Source: an uncultured Acetatifactor sp. (GTDB lineage Bacteria; Bacillota; Clostridia; Lachnospirales; Lachnospiraceae). Taken from it: a DNA stretch of 64,000 nt. The position numbers and the translations under genes were made by a program. Shown one piece after another: positions 25,899 to 33,657 of the stretch; within the stretch, counting starts at the first letter, position 1, and each line of letters opens with the position of its first letter. The notes under the pieces were generated by a model. The model saw only the letters and a program-made list of their open reading frames with translations, did no database searches and was not told the origin of the DNA. The stretch lies in NCBI GenBank assembly GCA_934436435.1, contig CAKSAN010000003.1, positions 124,001 to 188,000 on the forward strand, in the 5' to 3' direction.

Positions 25899-26780
25899 AT
25901 GGACACTATTTTGTATCTCTATCCGGCGCGGAGGTCGGCAGCTCGAAAGACACCGCCGGAGGAAAAAACGGAGCTGCACTGGGGAAAACTGAAGAAATTT
26001 CTGCCTTTCCTGTGGAAAACGGAAGAAGACCGGCGGACGACGGTGAGCGTGACCCGGAGGGAATATTTTTTCCCAGACTATCATCTGATCAGGGCCGCGG
26101 TAGCGGGAACGGAAGACATGGAAGAGGCACAGGCCGCACAGGAGCTCACGGAGCTAAAGCTCCGGGAACAATTACAGGAACTGACAGAGGATCCGGACCA
26201 CACCTATGTGGTGTGCCGTGAGCCTCTTTCTTTTTATTTTGGAAGAGAATTCCGGGAATATCTGCAACAGGAATGGATCGAGCATCTGCTGCGCTACGGC
26301 GAGGGGAGGGACGGTTCCCTTCTGTGGCCGGATCTGGTCCTGCTGGGTCGGAATGCGTACCTGCCTTACGTCATACTCCGCTATGCTTCCGGACTGCGGA
26401 GCGTGAAGTGGTATCTCACGGAGAGGGAATACCGGGAGGACGAGGACTGGCTCACTGGGGAACTGGAAGAAGAGTACGGACTGATTCCCGAAATCCGGCT
26501 GCTTTCGGAGACTGCGGATTACGGAAAGGTGCGTCTGCGGGGAACGGAACCCTGCGTGGTGCTGGATTTCTGTGACAGTGAAAAAGTGTATGGCGGAGGT
26601 CTGGCGGCGGGCAGCATCTGGCTGGATTTTCCGGCGTCAGAGGAAAAGGAGCACCGGGTCACGACCCAGTGTCCGCAGATCCGTTATTTTTCTATGAAAA
26701 AAGAGTGGAAAGATCCCGGAAAAGCCTTGGAATACCTTGACACTATCAGTAAAAATGGGTATAATAACTCGGTTGATTAG
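25899..26780 (+). CDS. Conserved hypothetical protein upstream of greA
   Basis: This is a cytoplasmic protein of 293 residues that I do not recognise. It is rich in Glu and Arg, with no signal peptide or membrane helix. The N-terminal part (DTILYLYPARR) is followed by a helical region of paired Glu and Leu residues (EEAQAAQELTELKLREQLQE), then alternating segments such as LLWPDLVLLGRNAYLPYVIL and CVVLDFCDSEKVYGGG. ATG 25899 is the first ATG after the dus stop; the open frame extends upstream into dus but that part is a shadow. The ribosome site is weak. The last 40 bases contain the greA promoter. Confidence 0.65.
   Translation: MDTILYLYPARRSAARKTPPEEKTELHWGKLKKFLPFLWKTEEDRRTTVSVTRREYFFPDYHLIRAAVAGTEDMEEAQAAQELTELKLREQLQELTEDPDHTYVVCREPLSFYFGREFREYLQQEWIEHLLRYGEGRDGSLLWPDLVLLGRNAYLPYVILRYASGLRSVKWYLTEREYREDEDWLTGELEEEYGLIPEIRLLSETADYGKVRLRGTEPCVVLDFCDSEKVYGGGLAAGSIWLDFPASEEKEHRVTTQCPQIRYFSMKKEWKDPGKALEYLDTISKNGYNNSVD
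26737..26765 (+). promoter_or_regulatory. Perfect consensus promoter of greA-lysS
   Basis: TTGACA (26737-26742) and TATAAT (26760-26765) match sigma-A consensus at all twelve positions with a 17-base spacer. The promoter is embedded in the last codons of the upstream gene. Confidence 0.88.
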
Positions 26781-26842
26781 GCTAGTATAGTTGCCGGGAG
26801 TGTCGGCAGCGAAAAATATAGAAAACAGGAAGGTGCGGTATC

Positions 26843-27331
26843 ATGCAGGAAAAGAAAAACATTTTGACCTACGAAGGCCTCAGAAAATATGAGGAAGAGT
26901 TACACGATCTGAAAGTGGTAAGACGTCAGGAAGTTGCCCAGAAGATCAAGGAAGCAAGAGAGCAGGGAGACCTGTCCGAGAACGCCGAGTACGATGCAGC
27001 GAAGGATGAGCAGAGAGACATCGAAGCCCGTATTGAAGAACTGGAGAAGATCCTGAAGAACGCAGAAGTCGTTGTGGAGGATGAAGTAGATCTGGACAAG
27101 ATCAACATCGGCTGTCAGGTTAAAATCCTGGATATGGAATACAGCGAAGAGCTGGATTACAAGATCGTAGGTTCTACCGAGGCCAACAGCTTAAAGGGTA
27201 AGATCTCCAACGAGAGCCCCGTAGGTAAGGCACTGATCGGCCATAAGGTCGGCGATACCGTAGAAGTAGAGACACCCGCAGGTGTATTCGCATACAAGAT
27301 TCTGGAGATCCAGAGAAGTAACGTTGAGTAA
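26843..27331 (+). CDS. greA: Transcription elongation factor GreA
   Basis: GreA inserts into the secondary channel of RNA polymerase and stimulates cleavage of backtracked transcripts. The N-terminal antiparallel coiled coil is clear ([20 protein letters not shown]), with the acidic tip [16 protein letters not shown] that positions a metal ion. The C-terminal FKBP-like domain has [19 protein letters not shown] and ends with [10 protein letters not shown]. The length of 162 residues is standard. It has its own strong promoter and lies 27 bases upstream of lysS, an arrangement common in Firmicutes. Confidence 0.97.
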   Translation: MQEKKNILTYEGLRKYEEELHDLKVVRRQEVAQKIKEAREQGDLSENAEYDAAKDEQRDIEARIEELEKILKNAEVVVEDEVDLDKINIGCQVKILDMEYSEELDYKIVGSTEANSLKGKISNESPVGKALIGHKVGDTVEVETPAGVFAYKILEIQRSNVE

Positions 27332-27358
27332 GTAAGATAGAGTAAGGAGTGGAAAAAA

Positions 27359-29320
27359 GTGGCAGATACACAGAACACAAAGGTACAGGAGCAGGACATT
27401 CACCAGCTGTTAAAGGTAAAGCGCGAGAAGCTGGCCAACCTGCAGGAAGCAGGAAAGGATCCTTTTCAGATCACCAAATATGATGTAACCCATCACAGCA
27501 CCGATATCAAGGACAATTTCGAGGAACTGGAAGGCAAGACCGTCCGCATCGCCGGACGTATCATGTCCAAACGTGTCATGGGTAAGGCATCCTTCTGTAA
27601 TGTACAGGATCTGCCCGGCAATATTCAGGTATATGTGGCAAGAGACAGTATCGGCGAGGAGTCCTATGCGGATTTCAAAAAGTACGATGTCGGCGATATC
27701 GTAGGTATCGAAGGTGAAGTCTTCAAGACCAAGACCGGTGAGACCTCAGTACATGCGGCAAAGGTAACACTGCTGTCCAAGAGCTTACAGATCCTGCCCG
27801 AGAAGTTCCACGGCCTGACCAATACCGATATCCGTTATCGTCAGCGTTATACCGACCTGATCATGAATCAGGACGTAAAGGATACTTTCGTAAAGCGTTC
27901 CAGGATCATCAGTGCCATCCGCCGCTATCTGGACGGACAGGGCTTCCTGGAGGTAGAGACTCCCATGCTGGTATCCAATGCCGGCGGTGCGGCAGCAAGA
28001 CCTTTCGAGACCCATTACAATGCACTGGATGAGGATGTAAAGCTGCGTATCTCTCTGGAACTGTATCTGAAGAGACTGATCGTCGGCGGTATGGAGCGCG
28101 TCTTCGAGATCGGCCGTGTATTCCGTAACGAGGGTCTGGACACCAGACACAATCCGGAGTTCACTCTGATGGAACTGTATCAGGCATACACCGACTACTA
28201 CGGAATGATGGATCTGACCGAGAACATGTTCCGCTATGTGGCACAGGAAGTATGCGGTACCACCGTGATCCCTTACGCAGAAGAGACCATCGACCTGGGC
28301 AAGCCTTTCGAGAGACTGACCATGGTAGATGCCGTTAAGAAATATGCAGGCGTTGACTTCGACCAGATCCCTGACACCGCTGCTGCGAAGAAGCTGGCAG
28401 ACGAGAAGGGTGTGCATTACGAAGAGCGTCATGCCAAGGGCGATATCCTGAACCTGTTCTTCGAGGAGTTCGTAGAAGAGCATTTGATCCAGCCGGTATT
28501 CATCATGGATCATCCGGTAGAGATCTCTCCTCTGACCAAGAGAAAGCCGGACAAGCCCGATTATGTAGAGCGTTTCGAGCTGTTCATCTATGGACGTGAG
28601 ATGTGTAACGCTTATTCCGAGTTAAATGACCCTATCGACCAGAGAGAGCGTTTCAAGGCGCAGGAAGCTGCACTGGCAGCAGGCGATGAGGAAGCCAATA
28701 CAACCGATGAAGATTTCATGAACGCACTGGAGATCGGTATGCCTCCTACCGGCGGTATCGGTTACGGTATCGACCGTCTGGTAATGCTGCTGACCAACTC
28801 CCCGGCGATCCGTGATGTCCTGTTGTTCCCGACGATGAAGTCCCTTGACGCTCCCAAGGCAGAGAAAAAGCCTGAGAAAGTTGCCATAATCGGCGGAGCC
28901 GAGGGTAAGGTAGAAATAGAGATCAAGGACGAGCCTATTGATTTTTCCAATGTTAAGATAGAGCCGCTGTTTGAGGAATTCGTGGATTTTGAAACCTTCT
29001 CAAAGAGCGATTTCCGTGCCGTTAAGGTAAAAGAGTGCGTGGCAGTACCCAAGTCCAAGAAGCTGTTACAGTTCACTCTGGATGATGGCACCGGCACCGA
29101 CCGCACCATCCTCTCCGGCATCCATGCTTACTATGAGCCGGAAGAACTGGTAGGCAAGACCCTGATCGCCATCACCAACCTGCCCCCCAGAGCCATGATG
29201 GGTATTGAGTCCTGCGGTATGCTATTGTCCGCAGTGAACAACAAGAAGGACAGTGAAGACGAAGAATTGCATCTGCTTATGGTGGATAATCATATTCCGG
29301 CAGGCGCGAAGCTGTACTAA
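27359..29320 (+). CDS. lysS: Lysyl-tRNA synthetase (class II) with C-terminal tRNA-binding domain
   Basis: This enzyme charges tRNA-Lys. Residues 60-160 are the anticodon-binding OB-fold (VRIAGRIMSKRVMGKASFCN). The class II core contains motif 2 (ERVFEIGRVFRNEGLDTRHN) and motif 3 (GGIGYGIDRLVMLLTNS). Residues about 540-653 are an added EMAP/Trbp111-like OB-fold (FETFSKSDFRAVKVKECVAV, then NLPPRAMMGIESCGMLL), usually found at the end of methionyl-tRNA synthetase. This raises the length from about 500 to 653 residues. Translation starts at GTG 27359 after AAGGAG. A terminator follows and marks the end of the GC-richer core region. Confidence 0.95.
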   Translation: MADTQNTKVQEQDIHQLLKVKREKLANLQEAGKDPFQITKYDVTHHSTDIKDNFEELEGKTVRIAGRIMSKRVMGKASFCNVQDLPGNIQVYVARDSIGEESYADFKKYDVGDIVGIEGEVFKTKTGETSVHAAKVTLLSKSLQILPEKFHGLTNTDIRYRQRYTDLIMNQDVKDTFVKRSRIISAIRRYLDGQGFLEVETPMLVSNAGGAAARPFETHYNALDEDVKLRISLELYLKRLIVGGMERVFEIGRVFRNEGLDTRHNPEFTLMELYQAYTDYYGMMDLTENMFRYVAQEVCGTTVIPYAEETIDLGKPFERLTMVDAVKKYAGVDFDQIPDTAAAKKLADEKGVHYEERHAKGDILNLFFEEFVEEHLIQPVFIMDHPVEISPLTKRKPDKPDYVERFELFIYGREMCNAYSELNDPIDQRERFKAQEAALAAGDEEANTTDEDFMNALEIGMPPTGGIGYGIDRLVMLLTNSPAIRDVLLFPTMKSLDAPKAEKKPEKVAIIGGAEGKVEIEIKDEPIDFSNVKIEPLFEEFVDFETFSKSDFRAVKVKECVAVPKSKKLLQFTLDDGTGTDRTILSGIHAYYEPEELVGKTLIAITNLPPRAMMGIESCGMLLSAVNNKKDSEDEELHLLMVDNHIPAGAKLY

Positions 29321-29351
29321 AAAGATTATACTAAACGATGTAACAACTGAA

Positions 29352-29389
29352 CCCCCGTTAGATAGAGAAATCTGTCTAACGGGTTTTTT
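29352..29389 (+). terminator. Rho-independent terminator of greA-lysS
   Basis: CCCGTTAGA (29354-29362) pairs with TCTAACGGG (29375-29383), followed by TTTTTT. Confidence 0.88.
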
Positions 29390-29701
29390 GTATAATTTTA
29401 TTTTCCTGTAAAAATTGTGCATAATACACGTAAAATATGTAAAATGCAATCGAGTATTGTCAAAATTGTTGGAAAAATGATGGACATTATACGAATACTG
29501 GTATATACTATTTTGCAATAGAGGGTAGTGAAGCGTATAGAATTTTTGCTATGAAAACGTTGTACTCATGGACGGGCTGCCTTCCAATATAACGTTGAAA
29601 AACAGGCGCTTATTGCAGGATTTATGAGAAATTTTGGAATTAGACGGTGCGAGAATGAAATTGGGAAAATAAAAAAAGAAAAGTGCTAAGGAGGATTCAA
29701 A
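29390..29701 (+). other. AT-rich junction and 5' leader of the accessory operon
   Basis: No gene is supported in these 312 bases. They mark the change from GC-richer core genes to AT-rich accessory genes. A promoter lies at 29481-29509, leaving a leader of about 185 bases that contains two AACGTTG copies (about 29558 and 29592) flanking a GC-richer stretch. No tRNA gene, integrase or obvious attachment site is present. Confidence 0.5.
29481..29509 (+). promoter_or_regulatory. Sigma-A promoter of the 13-gene accessory operon
   Basis: TGGACA (29481-29486) and TATACT (29504-29509) are 17 bases apart. This is the only convincing promoter seen upstream of the operon. Confidence 0.7.
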
Positions 29702-30919
29702 ATGGGTTTAGGTAGGGAAATTTCACAATTTTCTCAGGTGCTTCAATTTGAAGGACCGATGGATTCTTTAGTGTGGAAGAATCCAATAGAAGATTTTAAT
29801 ACAACATCGGTTTTGGTAGTTGATGAAACACATGAAGCGTTGTTAGTTGTAAATGGGAACGCATGTGATTTGTTTGGGCCAGGTCGTCATGTTCTTGAAA
29901 CACCGAACATTCCCCTTGTAAAGAGAATAATTAACCTTCCTACGGATGGACAGACTTCATTTCCCTGTAAGGTGTTTTTCATAAATAAAGTTCATCAGAT
30001 GGATTTAACCTGGGGAATTCCGGGTGAAATCACATTAAATGACCCTGTTTATGATATTTTCCTTCATGTGGGAATGTGCGGTAATATGAACTTTTTAGTA
30101 AATGATTCTAGAAAGTTTATGCTTAAGATGGTTGGATTTAGAGATGTCTTTGATGCGGAGGAAATGGTTTCTAAATTTAGGGGCATTATTAAGCAGTATG
30201 TAAAATCTTATATTTCTAAGATTATGAATGTCGGAAAAGTAAGCTATTTCGACATGAATGAGAATCTCTTTGAAATATCAGAGGTGGTCAGAGAACAATT
30301 AAGGCCACTTTTTGAAGACTATGGAATTGAAGTGCTTCAGTTCAATATAGAGTCGATTACAGTTCCCGATGAGGACTTTGACGCAGTTAAAAAGGCTAAG
30401 GAAGCACGTGCGTCCCGTATTATCCAAGGATATACCTGGCAAGAAGAAAGACAGATGGATATTGCCCAGACATTTGCCGGTAATGAGGGTACTATAGGCA
30501 ATATTGGAGGTGCTGTAGGTGGTTTTATGATGGGAGGAGCTTTTGGAGGAAGCGTAGCAGACATTGCAAGAAATGCATTGAATCCTGAAAATATTCCTAC
30601 ACAGAATCCGCCGAAAGATTTAAGAAATGTATCTTCTCCTGTTGACGACAGAAGTCCCAAACCTTTTGATGTTGCCGGATTTATGAGCGGATATGGAAAA
30701 ACGACGGAAAAAGCAGAAGCTGTACAGGAAAAGAGTGTTCAGGAGTCCGGTAGAGGCAAATTCTGTATGAATTGTGGTCATCCATTAAGTCCGGGGGCCA
30801 GATTCTGTGAAAACTGTGGTACAAAGGTGGAGCAAAAGAGTAATGTATGCAGTTCATGTGGTTATGAATTTACCAATGATGCGAATTTTTGCCCGAATTG
30901 TGGTACTAAGAGAGGATAG
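29702..30919 (+). CDS. SPFH-domain protein with two C-terminal zinc ribbons
   Basis: The 405-residue protein resembles the YdjI/virion-core-type SPFH group rather than stomatin. It has no N-terminal membrane helix. Residues 20-230 are the SPFH domain (VDETHEALLVVNGNACDLFG, LEDYGIEVLQFNIESITVPD-like end). A Gly-rich hydrophobic stretch near 265-290 (GAVGGFMMGGAFGGS) could contact membrane. The tail holds two four-cysteine ribbons: FCMNCG...FCENCG and VCSSCG...FCPNCG, near residues 357-379 and 384-405. It is the first gene of the operon, with AAGGAGG before the ATG, and ends ten bases before the next gene. I infer a scaffold role; the ribbons recur in three other proteins nearby. Confidence 0.85.
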   Translation: MGLGREISQFSQVLQFEGPMDSLVWKNPIEDFNTTSVLVVDETHEALLVVNGNACDLFGPGRHVLETPNIPLVKRIINLPTDGQTSFPCKVFFINKVHQMDLTWGIPGEITLNDPVYDIFLHVGMCGNMNFLVNDSRKFMLKMVGFRDVFDAEEMVSKFRGIIKQYVKSYISKIMNVGKVSYFDMNENLFEISEVVREQLRPLFEDYGIEVLQFNIESITVPDEDFDAVKKAKEARASRIIQGYTWQEERQMDIAQTFAGNEGTIGNIGGAVGGFMMGGAFGGSVADIARNALNPENIPTQNPPKDLRNVSSPVDDRSPKPFDVAGFMSGYGKTTEKAEAVQEKSVQESGRGKFCMNCGHPLSPGARFCENCGTKVEQKSNVCSSCGYEFTNDANFCPNCGTKRG

Positions 30920-30929
30920 GGTGTAAAAG

Positions 30930-31625
30930 ATGGAACAGAAAAAGAAAAATAGTTTGATGTTGGCTTTCATTTATTTCATTGTTTTTGTGGCATATAATCT
31001 TGTTGTTTTTCTTGTCTTCAACAATTATAATGCAATTTTTTGGATTAGTTATGGTTTTATGATAGTGGTATATTTAATTCATATTGGATGTGCATTTAAT
31101 ATTTTGAAAAACACGAATGTAAAAGCAGTATTCTTTGGAATACCGCTGGGGGCATTTTCTGTTTATTTTGTACTGGCAGAATTGTTTACCAGTTTGGTAT
31201 TTATGATTTTTAGGGCTAATGCAAGTGTTAAAGTTACGATTGTTATTCAGGCGCTATTATTATGTGTATTTGCAGTTGTCGCAATTGTTTCTATCATGAC
31301 AAGGGATACTGTAAATAATGTGGACCAAAAGATAAAAGAAAATGTGAACTTTATCAAGGGTATTAATGTAGATGTTGAGATGCTGATGCAGAGGTGTACA
31401 AATCCGGAGACGACAGGAGCCTTGAAAAAACTTTCAGAGACAATCAAGTATTCGGATCCTATGACAAATAGTGCAGTAGCAACTCAGGAACAGATGATTA
31501 TGCAGTATATGGCTGAATTAAGAACAGTTTTTGATTCCGGTGATATGAATTCCGTTAAGGATTTATGTACTAAAATCGAGTTGCTTTTTGTGGAAAGAAA
31601 TAAGAAGTTAATGATTTCAAAATAA
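30930..31625 (+). CDS. Four-helix membrane protein of the accessory operon
   Basis: I do not recognise this family. The first 130 residues form four hydrophobic helices: about 8-33 (LAFIYFIVFVAYNLVVFLVF), 38-60, 66-92 and 102-125 (VVIQALLLCVFAVVAIVSIM region). Residues 130-231 are soluble and helical and contain Met-rich and Asn-rich segments (DVEMLMQRCTNPETTGALKK). It has no signal peptide, and the C-terminal domain is probably cytoplasmic by the positive-inside rule. It sits ten bases after the SPFH gene and 14 before a zinc-ribbon gene. It would be the natural membrane component paired with the SPFH protein, but this is inference. Confidence 0.75.
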   Translation: MEQKKKNSLMLAFIYFIVFVAYNLVVFLVFNNYNAIFWISYGFMIVVYLIHIGCAFNILKNTNVKAVFFGIPLGAFSVYFVLAELFTSLVFMIFRANASVKVTIVIQALLLCVFAVVAIVSIMTRDTVNNVDQKIKENVNFIKGINVDVEMLMQRCTNPETTGALKKLSETIKYSDPMTNSAVATQEQMIMQYMAELRTVFDSGDMNSVKDLCTKIELLFVERNKKLMISK

Positions 31626-31639
31626 GGAGAAAAGATCCC

Positions 31640-33643
31640 ATGGCGGTTAGTTTCATTGCCAGAAAATGTGCCTGTGGCGGAAAACTTGAATTTGACCCTC
31701 AAAAAAAGATTTGGATATGCAAATATTGTGGAACTGTTGTAGAAAGAGAAGCGACATTTGACAAAGTTCATGTTGATGGTATAGAGGGGATTAGTGATGT
31801 CGTAAGACAGACACTGATGGATGTTGCTAATAATAAGATGGACAGCGCAAGCCGTAATCTAGAGGATTGTGAACGTAAAAATCACATGCATGTAGGAACG
31901 CTGCTGGCTAACATTAGTTATAATTTGTCAATGATATCTTGTGCTAAATCACAGGAGGAAGCCAGAGGATATTTAGATAAAGTTAAAGTATATGCAAAGA
32001 GACTTCAGACGGAGTTCCCTGTAATAGCTGAAGATGAGATAAATTTATATGAGGCATTTGGGGAAGGGGTTGCGGATATATATGCAAATCTTTTAGTTGT
32101 ATTTGATACATTAAATGATTCGAGTAGAATAGAGTATATTTTAAGCAAATTGCATATAGAAGAAATTTTCTCAGAGCATGCAAATAAGAACCTGTTAAAA
32201 ATAGCACTTAAGAGACAAAATTTTGATATTGCGGAAGCAATTGTAAACAATACGGGGCATATTGATAAGCAATACTGTTTACGGGAAATTTTAATGAACT
32301 ATCCGATTCAGGAGAAAAAGCCGGGTATTGTTGAAAAACTGTTTTCTGCTCAAACGGCGGAAGCACTGGGCAAGGGCTTTTTTGAACAATATTTTGGAAA
32401 TAGTACTGATTCTGTAGAAATGAAGACCGCTGTTATTTTGAAATTATCCTCAACGAATTTGAGATGCAATGCAGAGACAATAGTAAAATCTGTTTATGAT
32501 CAAATGGATAATTATGAGCACTCTAAGGAGATTTTTTCTGCATTATATGAAACAAAAGTGAGTGATCAGGAAACAGAGGCCTTGCTGGTTTTTTGTTTGA
32601 TGGTAAATAAGGAGTGCTATGTTCTAAAGGCATTTTTGGATGCATTGTCTGAAAAATCAGTTTTTATGCAGCTTAGTTCCAGAGCAGTGATTTCGTTCTT
32701 AGATAGTTCTTCTTTAGGAGCCTGTGAAAAAAGAGATATCACTAAGAAGATGTTTGAGTTTGAAATGGATGCCAGATCGAAAGATGCAATTTACAATTAT
32801 TACCTAAACAATAATGCGGATGACAAGGATATTCGTTTAGAAATATTAAAAGTGCTCTTGGTAGAGGGATGCCCTATATCAAATAGTACAGTAAAAAATT
32901 ATGTTGTAAAGACAACAAGGGATGAAGAAAATAAATTTAATATTATTAATTTGATTTTTGCAACCGGTATAAATAAAACTTATCTGGGAGACCTGTTATC
33001 AGAATATCTGATGTCTTCCTGCGATGAGAAAAATATTAAGGATGAAATTATAAAATTATTAATAGATAACGGTTTCAAGATTGATTCCAATGTTTTTACG
33101 CAATATATTGCCAATAGTTCCGATGCAATAGATGCAAAAATTTCCAAGGTTAAAAAATTGATGCAAAACGGAACGCAAGTTAAGGCCGATTGTCTGGAAA
33201 ACTACATTTTGTCGGTGGGTAAAACAAATGTTTTCTCAGAGGAGCTGTTTAATTTATTATCAAAGAATACATTTACCATATCGGCTAATGCATATGCAAA
33301 ATTCCTGTTAGAATGTGCAGATATAGATAAGGCCAGACATAGTAGTAAATTGTTGTCTTCGATTACATCAGATTTGAATACATCTCATGTATGCTTTAGC
33401 CATCTGGGGAATTCTTTGACATGTAATGTTCTTCAGGCGTATGTGCTCGGTGCTAATGACAGTTACGATGTGGTAAAGGCGATCGTAAGTGAATTGCTGG
33501 CTTTAAAGATAAGACTTAACTCGGAGATTACCGTAGGTGGCAGTGTGACAAAATTTAAGAAGTATGTCGCAGATAATAAGGCGTCGTTGTCGCCGCTTTC
33601 ACTTCAAATATGTGAAGAAAATAGAATGTTTTCTCTGTTTTAA
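31640..33643 (+). CDS. Zinc-ribbon protein with long helical-repeat region
   Basis: The N-terminus carries a four-cysteine ribbon (C10, C12, C27, C30; KCACGG and ICKYCG). The remaining 630 residues are almost entirely helical and repeat-like, with units of about 35-40 residues such as KKMFEFEMDARSKDAIYNYY and IKLLIDNGFKIDSNVFTQYI, reminiscent of HEAT/ankyrin-type solenoids. No catalytic motif or membrane segment is seen. I do not recognise the family. A solenoid plus zinc ribbon suggests an adaptor that binds other operon products. The gene is 14 bases from both neighbours and has SD AAGGAG. Confidence 0.75.
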   Translation: MAVSFIARKCACGGKLEFDPQKKIWICKYCGTVVEREATFDKVHVDGIEGISDVVRQTLMDVANNKMDSASRNLEDCERKNHMHVGTLLANISYNLSMISCAKSQEEARGYLDKVKVYAKRLQTEFPVIAEDEINLYEAFGEGVADIYANLLVVFDTLNDSSRIEYILSKLHIEEIFSEHANKNLLKIALKRQNFDIAEAIVNNTGHIDKQYCLREILMNYPIQEKKPGIVEKLFSAQTAEALGKGFFEQYFGNSTDSVEMKTAVILKLSSTNLRCNAETIVKSVYDQMDNYEHSKEIFSALYETKVSDQETEALLVFCLMVNKECYVLKAFLDALSEKSVFMQLSSRAVISFLDSSSLGACEKRDITKKMFEFEMDARSKDAIYNYYLNNNADDKDIRLEILKVLLVEGCPISNSTVKNYVVKTTRDEENKFNIINLIFATGINKTYLGDLLSEYLMSSCDEKNIKDEIIKLLIDNGFKIDSNVFTQYIANSSDAIDAKISKVKKLMQNGTQVKADCLENYILSVGKTNVFSEELFNLLSKNTFTISANAYAKFLLECADIDKARHSSKLLSSITSDLNTSHVCFSHLGNSLTCNVLQAYVLGANDSYDVVKAIVSELLALKIRLNSEITVGGSVTKFKKYVADNKASLSPLSLQICEENRMFSLF

Positions 33644-33657
33644 GGAGGGGGTATTGC

